From Melioribacter roseus (GTDB taxonomy: Bacteria > Bacteroidota > Ignavibacteria > Ignavibacteriales > Melioribacteraceae): DNA of 33,652 nucleotides. The DNA lies in the NCBI GenBank assembly GCA_020723165.1, contig DYJK01000030.1, positions 1 through 33,652 of the forward strand, read 5' to 3'. A model generated the notes under the pieces. That model worked only from the letters and a program-made list of their open reading frames with translations, was not told where the DNA came from and did not search any database. Positions 1 through 8,360 of the stretch are shown here, in pieces (position 1 is the first letter of the stretch; each line of letters starts with the position of its first letter). Made by a program: the position numbers and the translations under genes.

Positions 1-279
1 ATAAGTTTTATCTATAATGTAGGTGATAATTATACTGAAAATTTTCATCATCAAGTTTCTTATTTGAAAAAGAAATTACCCGGTGGTTTTGCTGCTGGTC
101 CGGCAACTAAAGAATTTCTCAAAGGGTATCCAATTCAATATGAAAGCGCGGATAAATACAGTCGCTTCCAGACAGATGATGATTATTATCGTGATGATAG
201 GATGGATTATATAACAAATGAACCTACAATAACAGCAAATGCGACTGCAATCTTCGTTTTTGGATGTTTATCAAACTAA
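1..279 (+). CDS. Glycoside hydrolase family 9 (endoglucanase), C-terminal fragment
   Basis: The reading frame is open from base 1, so this is the last 92 residues of a gene that begins outside the window. Its end fits the second GH9 signature exactly: aromatic-x-D-x4-aromatic-x3-E-x-[STA]-x3-N-[STA] is read here as YRDDRMDYITNEPTITANA, which contains the family's general acid Glu. Further upstream, GDNYTENFHHQ resembles the first GH9 signature (G-x-N-x4-P-H-x-R), but Phe replaces Pro and Gln replaces Arg. GH9 enzymes mostly cleave beta-1,4-glucans such as cellulose. The protein ends right after the catalytic domain, with no C-terminal carbohydrate-binding or sorting domain. Signal peptide and other domains cannot be seen. 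It lies 130-145 bp upstream of the exopolysaccharide cluster on the same strand, but a shared transcript is not demonstrated. Confidence 0.85.
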   Translation: MSFIYNVGDNYTENFHHQVSYLKKKLPGGFAAGPATKEFLKGYPIQYESADKYSRFQTDDDYYRDDRMDYITNEPTITANATAIFVFGCLSN

Positions 280-424
280 TGTACTTTGTGTACTATTTTG
301 ATTCATAATACCATTATAGGATAAATTTTATTATAGATATTATGTTTTTTAATCATTTTCTAATTTTCTTATGGCATTAATTTGGATTTTAATAAGCTGA
401 TAAAAGTAAATGATAGGAACTAAC

Positions 425-1687
425 ATGGTTAGCTCTATACGAAGAATTCCATCAGGATTTTCTTTCATAGATAAAAATTGGGGCGGCGTTTATAGAGGCG
501 GAAGCTATTTATTAGTAGGTCCCCGAAAATCCGGAAGAACATTGGTTGGATTACAATTTGCCTTAGAAGCTGCTAAATCGTCCGAAGTTTGTCTCTTCTT
601 TACGATTATGCGTCCGAAAGATTTAATGATTCAAGCAGCATCTTTGAATTTTGATATCCAATCTTACATGAATCAGAATTTGATAATTGTTGTTAGGGTG
701 GCACCTCCAAATGATATTTATGATATGTATAATCCGGACGATTATTTAGTTGAATACTTCAACGATATAATTACGGTTGTTGATCAATATCATCCAACCC
801 GGATAATTTTTGATGAACTTACACCGTTCGTTGGTTTTAAAAATTTAGATCATTTAAGAGATACATTTCTACATACACTTGAAACAATTGAAGAAAGAGA
901 TATAACAAGTTTATTTGTAATCAGTGAACCGGCAACTCAAAAAGCTCAAAATGTAGTTGATGGATTAGGACAATTTGTTACCGGAATAATTGATCTAAAA
1001 AAAGAAGGCGGTGCCGCAGATAGATTTCACGGAGGCACAGTTACTATATCACCTAATGTTGGCCACACAGAAGGACAATTCACGGCTGATTATAGAATTG
1101 AGCCGTATAAGGGTGTAACAACAGAATTTTCTAAAGAACCTTATTATACCGCAACAGAAGAAACTCAGCCAACGTTGCCTAAACCAAGAACAATTAATAG
1201 ACCTACGAGAATAGATATTCCTTCCGAACCTTATGCGTTTTCAAATATTTATAATTACAACGACTTTTTACTGATATTAAATAATCAAATTGCGTTATAT
1301 AAAAGCACTGGGCAGACCTTTAATTTAATTTCATTCAAATTAGACCCGGCAGCGCAAGTAAAAGGATTGCTATCAATCAATCAATTACAAAATGCTATAA
1401 GACAAAGTACCACAAAAAAAGATAAAATTTGTATTGTAGAAAATAAAGTAATTGTGTTACTTGTAAGAGGAAGTTTAAAAGGTGTTGTAGATTTAATGTC
1501 TAATGTTCAAAACAATATGCCAAGTCAGGATCCGAATTATGTTAATGCTATTCTTGAATATATTTCGATTTATAATATGGAAGTTGATGAAAGAGCAGAA
1601 AATGCAGAGTCTATGATGGAATATGTTTTGAGTGCTGAGACTTCTGTTACTAATGCATATCAGCCGTTAAATAAATTTATAGGGTGA
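425..1687 (+). CDS. KaiC/RecA-like degenerate P-loop protein with GGDEF-like C-terminal domain
   Basis: About 420 residues. The N-terminal ~240 residues resemble the KaiC/RecA fold: a GGSYLLVGPRKSGRT stretch sits where Walker A belongs, but the invariant Lys is Arg (Arg38 from this start), and the tandem Glu seen in KaiC is replaced by TIMRPKD. A Walker-B-like RIIFDEL (Asp130) remains. Nucleotide hydrolysis is therefore doubtful. Residues ~270-415 have the spacing and hydrophobic pattern of a GGDEF fold, with CIVENKVIVLL in the place of the GGDEF hairpin; signature and inhibitory-site residues are absent. That assignment is inference. The layout recalls BcsE of cellulose secretion, which combines a degenerate NTPase with a degenerate GGDEF module. 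The ATG at 425 has AGGA six bases upstream and is preferred over ATG 410. The stop overlaps the next start (TGATG), so it is translationally coupled to the TPR-barrel gene. A regulatory or scaffold role in polymer secretion is inferred. Confidence 0.7.
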   Translation: MVSSIRRIPSGFSFIDKNWGGVYRGGSYLLVGPRKSGRTLVGLQFALEAAKSSEVCLFFTIMRPKDLMIQAASLNFDIQSYMNQNLIIVVRVAPPNDIYDMYNPDDYLVEYFNDIITVVDQYHPTRIIFDELTPFVGFKNLDHLRDTFLHTLETIEERDITSLFVISEPATQKAQNVVDGLGQFVTGIIDLKKEGGAADRFHGGTVTISPNVGHTEGQFTADYRIEPYKGVTTEFSKEPYYTATEETQPTLPKPRTINRPTRIDIPSEPYAFSNIYNYNDFLLILNNQIALYKSTGQTFNLISFKLDPAAQVKGLLSINQLQNAIRQSTTKKDKICIVENKVIVLLVRGSLKGVVDLMSNVQNNMPSQDPNYVNAILEYISIYNMEVDERAENAESMMEYVLSAETSVTNAYQPLNKFIG

Positions 1688-4600
1688 TGAAGGGCAGTGC
1701 AAAAATATTTTTTGCAATATGTTTAATTTTTACCACGATTATTTTTCCCCAAGATAGATCGGAAGGATTAAAACGCCAAGCCCAGTTGCTGATGAATGAA
1801 GGGCGTTATAAAGAAGCTATCGATCAATTCAACAAGTACGTTGCTGCTAATCCTCAAAAAGCCGATGGCTACCATCAACGCGGTTTATGCTACGAGAAAA
1901 CTACAGAATATCAATATTCGGTTCTTGATCTACGAAGAGCCAGAAGATTAGACCCGGGTAATCCAGAAATTCAAAGAGATTTAAATCGTGTAATTTCAAT
2001 TTGGCATCGACAATTATATCAAAAAATAGAGGGACATAAACGAGATATTGCAATTGATCCAAACTATGCTTTTAGCTATCTCGAAATTGGAAAAAGTTAT
2101 CGATGGCTTGAAGAATGGAATAACGCAGAAATTTGGTACGATGAATATTTAAAACGCGATGACAATGCCTCACCGGACGAAATTATTCGCTACACGGAAA
2201 TTCTTGCTAAAACCGGTTCGATCACCAAAGGTGAAAAAATATTAAAAATATTTGTTGATCGTTATCCTGAAGATTGGAGATTGTGGAGCAGATACGGTTA
2301 TTTCACTTTATGGCTCGGTAAATTCAAAATTGCCGAGGATGCATTTGTAAAATCATTAGGTTTTAAACCGTTCTTCAAAGAAGCTGAAGACGGGCTTGAT
2401 CTGGTAAGAAATCAAGCATACCTTGTTCAATATCAGCCGCGATCTTATGAACGTGTTTATCCTATCGATAGATATTATGCTGTACTAAACAAAGACCCGG
2501 AAAATGATCAAGTAAGATTTGATTTGATTAATGAATTGATGACTGCTAATCGTTATGAGGAAGCATATCAACAATTGCAGCTTTTGCAAGGTAAATATGT
2601 TAACGATGAGAGATTTCAATCGTTGTTGAAAACAATCAGTGACTACCGCGACAGCACATACAGTAATGTAATATCCCAATACACTGAAATATTGAAAAAT
2701 GATCCTTCCAACAAAGAAGCAGTTTTAAAATTATCAGAAGCTTATGCTAATCTCTTTTATTATGATAGTGCGATTGAAGTATTAAGAGAGTATTTAGAGT
2801 TAATACCTGATGATGAACAGCTTGATGTGAGATTTATGTATGCAAAATACAGCGCATGGAATTATGAGTGGGAAAATTCGATTGCTCAACTGAATAAATT
2901 ACTTGAACTAGATCCGAATAATTTGGATTATCAATTGTTAAGAGGGCAGATTGCCGTATGGACTGTACTTGATTTTGACATCGGAGAAAAATATTTATTA
3001 AATGTGATTGCTTATCGCCCAAATGAACTTAGCGCTTATATATCTTTAACATCGCTCTATTCATGGAAAAAAGATTTTCCAAATGCGAAAAAATACCTTG
3101 ATGAGGCTAAAAGAATTGCGCCGAATAACCCTGAAGTAGAAAGTGCACAAAGCAACTACGAACTTCATCTTTCAGCATATGAAGAACTAAAAGTTTTTGA
3201 AATTAAAGCAGAAGCCGGGAAACTTGTTCTTGATGGCGATTGTGAAGGAGCCCGTCATAAATATGAAGAATATTTTACTAAGCGCACTGCACCATCAAGA
3301 GATGAACTTATTGAATATGCTGACATTGTTACATGTGCCGGCGATTATTCGAAAGCAATTGAAATATATGATCAATTATTAAATGAAGAATTCGACTACC
3401 GCCTGGCATTACAGAGGGCTAAAAACTATTATTTTAATAAGGATAGTCTTTCTGCCGTTAATGAATTAGAAAGTTTGAATAGGTTAAGACCGGATGATAA
3501 TGAAACTAAAATGTTTTTAGCAGATGCTTATGCCGTAACGCTGCAAACATCGAAAGCCGACTCAATCTACCAGGAATTACTTTCAGTAACGACAGATTCG
3601 ACAGAAAGAAAGACACTTCATCAAAGGATGGCTATTTTAGGTGAGTATTATATTCGTAACAAAGAATTGAATAAAGCAGATGAAATTTACAATAACTTAT
3701 TGGCAACGGTATATGATCCGGAGATAGTTCAAGATGTAAACCGACGAAGGTTGTATCTTGGAGATGCTTATGCATTAAATGACGAATGGGGAAAAGCCGA
3801 AGATATATATGATGAACTATTGGATACTGCTTCGGACACTGCCGAAATAAGAATGTTAAAACAGAGAATCGAATGGATTCCACCATCGGGATTCAGAAAA
3901 GGGATTACAAGTTTTGGAAATCTGCTCTATTATTTTGTTCCTACAAATATTGGCTTATCACCTTTTTCAAATTACTATGTTGATAATCAAGATTTCCGAT
4001 TAACAACATATGGATTAAGAGTAGATGGAGGTTTTATAGGTTTTCTCGGATTGGGAGCTCTGTGGAGCAGAACAAATATTGATGTTGGATCTTTCGATAG
4101 AAATTTTACTACGTTCAAAGGGGTTGCAACATTATTCTTTTCGAGAATTGTCTCTCTTAGTGCAAGTTACGGCAATCTTAATATTCCAGGTGAACCTAAC
4201 AAGTCTGTTGGAGATTTAGCTATAAGAATCGAGGAACCAAATCGTTTTTCATTAGTAGGATATTATGAAAATAATGATGCAAGGTTATTGTTATATTCGC
4301 CAAATATGTTATTCACAAGACTTAAATCACAGCTGTATCGTTTCTCAGGGTATTATCAGCACCGGGATGTGATGAGGATTTCAGCAACATATTCTTATTA
4401 CGATATATCAGATAATAATGAAGGTAACGACATTCAGTTTAGATTAGGTAGAAAATTTTTTGACAACGGAATGTTTGGATATGAGTATTTCTTTTCCGAT
4501 TATGCATTTATTTCGCAATACTATTATTCGCCGCAAAATTTTTCTTCACATAGTATATGGGGTGAATATATTTATAATCCGGATGAATCATTAAAAACAC

Positions 4601-4791
4601 GATTTGGAGGTAAAATTGGCTATGTTCCCGATGTAGATTTTATTCTAAGTGAATTTTTTAGTGAAGTTAGCTATTACCCATTTAAGCTACTGAATATTAC
4701 AGCAAGATTAGGACTATCAAATAGTTTTCGATATGATTCAAGTTATAAATCTCTTAATGTTTCAGTATCAGCATATTTGTCGGTCTTTTAA
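1687..4791 (+). CDS. TPR-repeat outer-membrane beta-barrel protein, exopolysaccharide export (PgaA/BcsC-like)
   Basis: 1034 residues. It has an N-terminal signal peptide (KIFFAICLIFTTIIFPQ). Next comes a long TPR superhelix, residues ~25-725, with many recognisable 34-residue units such as GRYKEAIDQFNKYVAANP and YDSAIEVLREYLELIPDD. The last ~300 residues (from ~730) form a probable outer-membrane beta barrel: alternating aromatic and polar strands and a terminal Phe, the usual barrel-assembly signal. This order, periplasmic TPR followed by a C-terminal barrel, is that of PgaA and BcsC, which lead beta-linked polysaccharides through the periplasm and out of the cell. ATG 1687 overlaps the previous stop; GTG 1684 is the only nearby alternative. 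With the GT2 synthase downstream, the inferred job is polymer export. Which polymer is exported cannot be read from the sequence. A YaiO-like barrel without an export role is the main alternative. Confidence 0.78.
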   Translation: MKGSAKIFFAICLIFTTIIFPQDRSEGLKRQAQLLMNEGRYKEAIDQFNKYVAANPQKADGYHQRGLCYEKTTEYQYSVLDLRRARRLDPGNPEIQRDLNRVISIWHRQLYQKIEGHKRDIAIDPNYAFSYLEIGKSYRWLEEWNNAEIWYDEYLKRDDNASPDEIIRYTEILAKTGSITKGEKILKIFVDRYPEDWRLWSRYGYFTLWLGKFKIAEDAFVKSLGFKPFFKEAEDGLDLVRNQAYLVQYQPRSYERVYPIDRYYAVLNKDPENDQVRFDLINELMTANRYEEAYQQLQLLQGKYVNDERFQSLLKTISDYRDSTYSNVISQYTEILKNDPSNKEAVLKLSEAYANLFYYDSAIEVLREYLELIPDDEQLDVRFMYAKYSAWNYEWENSIAQLNKLLELDPNNLDYQLLRGQIAVWTVLDFDIGEKYLLNVIAYRPNELSAYISLTSLYSWKKDFPNAKKYLDEAKRIAPNNPEVESAQSNYELHLSAYEELKVFEIKAEAGKLVLDGDCEGARHKYEEYFTKRTAPSRDELIEYADIVTCAGDYSKAIEIYDQLLNEEFDYRLALQRAKNYYFNKDSLSAVNELESLNRLRPDDNETKMFLADAYAVTLQTSKADSIYQELLSVTTDSTERKTLHQRMAILGEYYIRNKELNKADEIYNNLLATVYDPEIVQDVNRRRLYLGDAYALNDEWGKAEDIYDELLDTASDTAEIRMLKQRIEWIPPSGFRKGITSFGNLLYYFVPTNIGLSPFSNYYVDNQDFRLTTYGLRVDGGFIGFLGLGALWSRTNIDVGSFDRNFTTFKGVATLFFSRIVSLSASYGNLNIPGEPNKSVGDLAIRIEEPNRFSLVGYYENNDARLLLYSPNMLFTRLKSQLYRFSGYYQHRDVMRISATYSYYDISDNNEGNDIQFRLGRKFFDNGMFGYEYFFSDYAFISQYYYSPQNFSSHSIWGEYIYNPDESLKTRFGGKIGYVPDVDFILSEFFSEVSYYPFKLLNITARLGLSNSFRYDSSYKSLNVSVSAYLSVF

Positions 4792-4868
4792 AATTAATAT
4801 AGATACAATTATTGTAGTTTAATTTATACTAAACCTAATTTCAATTCGATTATTCAAAACAAACAATT

Positions 4869-6167
4869 ATGAAAAAACTAACACTTATCTTACTATCACT
4901 TTTTTTATTATTCTCAGGACAATTATTTCCGGCAGATAGAATTTGTGATGTCGAAGAATTTTTATTGATAGATAATCCGGAAGTATTCTTATCGTTAACT
5001 TACATTTCAAGTTCGGCCTTTATTGACAATTCGTTTGTAGCCACTCAGAAACAACTTGGTAAATTTGTACCAATTACCGGTAATGTAAACCAGCTTAAAG
5101 TTTTTTTCGATGCACTAAAGAACGTCGATAATAAAGTTATCAGGATAGCTCACTACGGTGATTCGTTAATTCAAGGTGATGTTATTTCTGAATATTTAAG
5201 AGATAGATTTCAAAAAAAATTTTCAGGTAAAGGTGCCGGGTACCTTGCAATTATTTCTAATGACATTAAAATTAGAAATTCAACTAAGCACACATACTCT
5301 GATGATTGGAATTATGTTGCAATCACTACCCGCAATCCAGATAGATTACCTTTCGGAATTGGAGGGTCGGTTGCTGTTCCCAAACATGGAAGCTGGGTTA
5401 AGTATCAAGCAACTCAATATTTAAGTTCTACCAACTCGTTCGACTTGATTAAAATATATTACAGTCATGCTGATGAAAATAGTACTATCGAATATACTGT
5501 CAATGAAAAAGCTTATAAAAAAATAAATTTAAAACGGGGTGAGAATGTTCAAGAATTAATACTCGAGTTGGGAAAGAATTCCACTTCTATTGAAATAAAA
5601 TTTATATCGGGTAAAATTCCATACTTATATTCTGTCAGTTTAGAATCAGGTGATGGTGTTTATCTTGATAATTTTGCTATGCCCGGGAATACCGGTTCAT
5701 CATTATTAGATATTCCCAAAAGTGTAATATCTGATTTTAATAAATACAACGAATACAGACTTGTAATTTTAAACTACGGGGCTAATGTTTCGTCACCAAA
5801 CAAAGGTATATATACACTTTACGAAAATAAGATGGTGACACTTATTGAAGAATTTAAGAAATTATTCCCCAAAGCTGGATTTTTATTGGTTAGTGTTGGT
5901 GATAAAACTGCCAAAAAGGGTAATAGTTTTGTTACAAATCCAGATGTTCCACTTTTGCTTGAATCCCAAAAACGGATTGTAGCGAAAACTAACATTGCTT
6001 TCTGGAATCTATGGGAAGCGATGGGTGGCATCAATTCAATGATTGAGTGGGTTAATGCAAAACCACCTATGGCACTTAAAGATTTTGCTCATTTCACTCC
6101 TAATGGCGGTGCAAGAGTCGCAGAGTTACTATTTGATGCTATTATTGATTCGTACAATAAGTTCTAA
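4869..6167 (+). CDS. Secreted SGNH/GDSL-family hydrolase
   Basis: 432 residues with a signal peptide (LTLILLSLFLLFSGQLFPA). The SGNH blocks are visible: HYGDSLIQGD with nucleophile Ser99, the block III Gly-x-Asn at G304-A-N306, and the block V Asp-x-x-His at D405-F-A-H408. The opening HYGDSLIQGDVISEYLRDRF resembles peptidoglycan or polysaccharide O-acetylesterases of the Ape1 type, which begin with a similar GDS-x-x-x-x-D stretch. Between the blocks lies a ~130-residue insert (about 155-290) that looks like a beta-sandwich module, as in two-domain SGNH acetylesterases. It lies 77 bp after the export-barrel gene, with no clear ribosome binding site. By position it probably trims or adds acyl groups on the polymer in the periplasm; peptidoglycan is an alternative substrate. 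The family is well supported, the substrate is not. Confidence 0.75.
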   Translation: MKKLTLILLSLFLLFSGQLFPADRICDVEEFLLIDNPEVFLSLTYISSSAFIDNSFVATQKQLGKFVPITGNVNQLKVFFDALKNVDNKVIRIAHYGDSLIQGDVISEYLRDRFQKKFSGKGAGYLAIISNDIKIRNSTKHTYSDDWNYVAITTRNPDRLPFGIGGSVAVPKHGSWVKYQATQYLSSTNSFDLIKIYYSHADENSTIEYTVNEKAYKKINLKRGENVQELILELGKNSTSIEIKFISGKIPYLYSVSLESGDGVYLDNFAMPGNTGSSLLDIPKSVISDFNKYNEYRLVILNYGANVSSPNKGIYTLYENKMVTLIEEFKKLFPKAGFLLVSVGDKTAKKGNSFVTNPDVPLLLESQKRIVAKTNIAFWNLWEAMGGINSMIEWVNAKPPMALKDFAHFTPNGGARVAELLFDAIIDSYNKF

Positions 6168-6377
6168 TTTCACTTGATATAATTAAAGCGATTAGGTGTA
6201 TTTCTTAGACCTTTTATTGAAGACTTCCTAATAACTTATTTACTTGCAATAGTTTAAATAAAAAATTATATTGTTACTAAGAATGTCTGAAACTGAGCCA
6301 TCTTCAATAAAATGTTTGTCGTTGGTACAAAAGAATATTTGGAATCTGGCGATTTCGTTTATTTTCAAATACTTTTA

Positions 6378-6392
6378 TGGCACCTATTTTGT
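6378..6392 (+). promoter_or_regulatory. Sigma-54-like -24/-12 promoter before the GT2 synthase
   Basis: TGGCACCTATTTTGT matches the sigma-54 consensus TGGCAC-N5-TTGC except for the last base (T for C), with the correct spacing between the -24 GG and the -12 G. Transcription would begin near 6403, about 23 bases before the GT2 start codon. It sits in a 258-bp gap, the largest inside the cluster, so the synthase and later genes may have their own start point. An activator binding site was not recognised. The match could be chance in AT-rich DNA. Confidence 0.45.
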
Positions 6393-6425
6393 CTATTATT
6401 AATGACTAAACTTGCTTGTGATTAA

Positions 6426-7853
6426 ATGTCTGACAAACAAAGATTTCAAATAGCGCTTGATAACCGGGAAATTAAACCTCCGCAAAGAAATGTTTCAAAA
6501 GAAAATCTACGCACAATTTTCATTTCAGGTTTAATCTCAATTCTACTGATAATCAGTATTATAATTTTTATGCCTTTGACTGTGTTAACGTGGAGTGGTC
6601 TGTTTGTTTATTCTTCTATCGTCTCACTTGTAATTTTCTTATTTATACTTTTGATACGATATTTTGCAATATTGTTCTTAGCATATTTTTATATGACAAG
6701 ATATTCTGTGCATTCTAAACCCGGTTATTTTCCCTTTGTTTCGATCATAGTCCCGGTATTTAATGAAGCCGTTATATTAAGAAATTCAATCGAATCCTTG
6801 CTTGATATTGACTACCCCAATTATGAAATAATTATTGTTAATGATGGATCGACGGATGATACTGCCGCCGTGGGTGAAACATTAGTGGGTTACCATCAAG
6901 GTAGAACCGGTATGATAAAAGTTTCGTTGATTAATAAACCTAATGGTGGCAAATCGAAAGCGCTGAATGCCGGTATTCAATATTCAGAAGCGCAGTTCGT
7001 TTTATGTATGGATGGTGATTCGCAGTTAACTTCAAATACATTGAAGATGGCTATGAGACACTTTGACGATCCGGCTGTTGGTGCTGTTGCCGGCAACGTT
7101 AAAGTGCAGAATCGTAAAAAGATGTTGACCGATCTTCAGGCACTTGAATATTTGGAAGGACTTAATCTTGCGCGTAGTGCACAAGGTTTTATTCAGATGG
7201 TTAATATAATTCCAGGTCCTATCGGGGTTTTTAGAAAAATTACTTTACGGGATGCCGGTTTTTATTCGAGCGATACTTTTGCGGAAGACGCAGATGTCAC
7301 ATTAAAAATTTTAGCTAAAGGATGGAAAATAATTTACGAACCGAATGCTATTGCATATACTGAAGCGCCATCAAGTATCTACCAACTACTAAAACAAAGA
7401 TATCGTTGGACAAGAGGTATACTGCAAGCTATTAGAAAACATAAAAGATATCTTTACAATCCAACAGTTAATTTTAATAATAGTTTTATAATGTGGTCGA
7501 TGTTCTATGAGGCTTTAATATGGCCGGCTATGAATATTTTTGTTAATGTTTATTTTATTATTGTAGCGCTTTTATATGGTATTCATATAACGCTATTTTT
7601 GTGGTGGGTGGGGATTGCTGTCTTAGATCTAATGTCAGCTGTTTTTTGTATAGCCGCTGAAAAAGAAGAATTTAGATTGGTTCCATATGCAATTGTCTAC
7701 CGTTTATTTTTTATTTTATTAATTGATGTAACCAAAGCAGCTGCTACAGTAGAAGAATTTTTAGGTGTAAAGATGACTTGGGGGAAACTAGAGCGTACCG
7801 GAGCTGGAAATGTTCCCTCAAAGAAACCGATACCAAGTGTTGCCGGTAAATAA
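6426..7853 (+). CDS. Processive GT2 glycosyltransferase, PgaC/IcaA-like polysaccharide synthase
   Basis: 475 residues. Two membrane segments (about 29-54 and 57-90) precede a cytoplasmic family 2 catalytic domain, and at least three more follow (about 355-410 and 420-445). All processive-synthase motifs are present: Asp140 in IIIVNDGSTDD, the Asp-x-Asp at D196-G-D198, the base in EDAD (Asp288), and QRYRW (Q324, R327, W328). Such enzymes join nucleotide sugars into a beta-linked chain and push it through the inner membrane. The layout is closest to the poly-N-acetylglucosamine synthases PgaC/IcaA, but hyaluronan- or cellulose-type products cannot be excluded. There is no PilZ domain, so control by cyclic di-GMP would have to come through a partner. 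The small membrane protein follows after only 24 bp, and a sigma-54-like promoter lies just upstream. Confidence 0.9.
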   Translation: MSDKQRFQIALDNREIKPPQRNVSKENLRTIFISGLISILLIISIIIFMPLTVLTWSGLFVYSSIVSLVIFLFILLIRYFAILFLAYFYMTRYSVHSKPGYFPFVSIIVPVFNEAVILRNSIESLLDIDYPNYEIIIVNDGSTDDTAAVGETLVGYHQGRTGMIKVSLINKPNGGKSKALNAGIQYSEAQFVLCMDGDSQLTSNTLKMAMRHFDDPAVGAVAGNVKVQNRKKMLTDLQALEYLEGLNLARSAQGFIQMVNIIPGPIGVFRKITLRDAGFYSSDTFAEDADVTLKILAKGWKIIYEPNAIAYTEAPSSIYQLLKQRYRWTRGILQAIRKHKRYLYNPTVNFNNSFIMWSMFYEALIWPAMNIFVNVYFIIVALLYGIHITLFLWWVGIAVLDLMSAVFCIAAEKEEFRLVPYAIVYRLFFILLIDVTKAAATVEEFLGVKMTWGKLERTGAGNVPSKKPIPSVAGK

Positions 7854-7877
7854 TTAGAATTTTTCATTGAGGTTAAA

Positions 7878-8360
7878 ATGGAATTAATTCCAATACTTTC
7901 TTTAATAATTCTTGTCGCAACAATTTCAACATTCATTTTGGCGGTTGGGGCTTACATACTTTATAAGGTTAGAGAACGTAAAGGTGTTGGTGCACAAGCA
8001 CCACAGCCAGCTGCTATTCCGGCAGAATATGTTACACCGGCACCTCTTGTTGAACAGAGACCGGCTCAACCGGAAAGAAGAACTTTTGAAGTTGTAGCAC
8101 ATCAGCAAGAATATGATTATCAGCGCCAGCCTTCGTATCCACCCCAACAAGAGAATAGGGGACCTGAACTGAGGCCTACTTTTGTTGGCTCTGGACCTGG
8201 ATATTCTGAAAAATATCAAAAACTTACTCCAACCGGTGAAAGATCAACTGAAGGAGATAAGTATGCTTCAAAGCGGAAATTTATGAGATATACAAACGAA
8301 GGTTACGTTGAAACTTCGAAGCAAGAAAAGAAACAAGAGGATAACCTAAGGTGGCGGTAA
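7878..8360 (+). CDS. Small single-pass membrane protein with Pro/Gln-rich tail
   Basis: 160 residues of unknown function. An N-terminal membrane helix (about 4-30, IPILSLIILVATISTFILAV) is followed by the basic stretch KVRERK, which suggests the tail is cytoplasmic. The rest is low in hydrophobic residues and rich in Pro, Gln, Glu and Arg, so it is probably disordered. A GAGG-type ribosome binding site precedes the ATG. The gene sits between the GT2 synthase and the pseudo-deacetylase gene and overlaps the latter by 10 bases. By position it could be a small synthase partner similar in role to PgaD, which is also a short membrane protein next to PgaC, although I see no clear sequence match to PgaD. 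No homologue is recognised. Confidence 0.7.
   Translation: MELIPILSLIILVATISTFILAVGAYILYKVRERKGVGAQAPQPAAIPAEYVTPAPLVEQRPAQPERRTFEVVAHQQEYDYQRQPSYPPQQENRGPELRPTFVGSGPGYSEKYQKLTPTGERSTEGDKYASKRKFMRYTNEGYVETSKQEKKQEDNLRWR

Noticed and set aside
372-385. TGGCATTAATTTGG as a second sigma-54 promoter before the KaiC-like gene
   Set aside because: The -12 element does not fit (TTGG out of register, no GC), so it was not listed as a feature.
6195-6211. GGTGTA half-site resembling the xylose operator upstream of the GT2 gene
   Set aside because: Only one arm matches; the second arm does not complete the palindrome, so it is likely chance.
7926-8219. 97-residue - strand frame opposite the small Pro/Gln-rich membrane protein
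   Set aside because: The + strand frame has a good ribosome binding site, a membrane helix and a coupled downstream overlap; the - strand frame has none of these.
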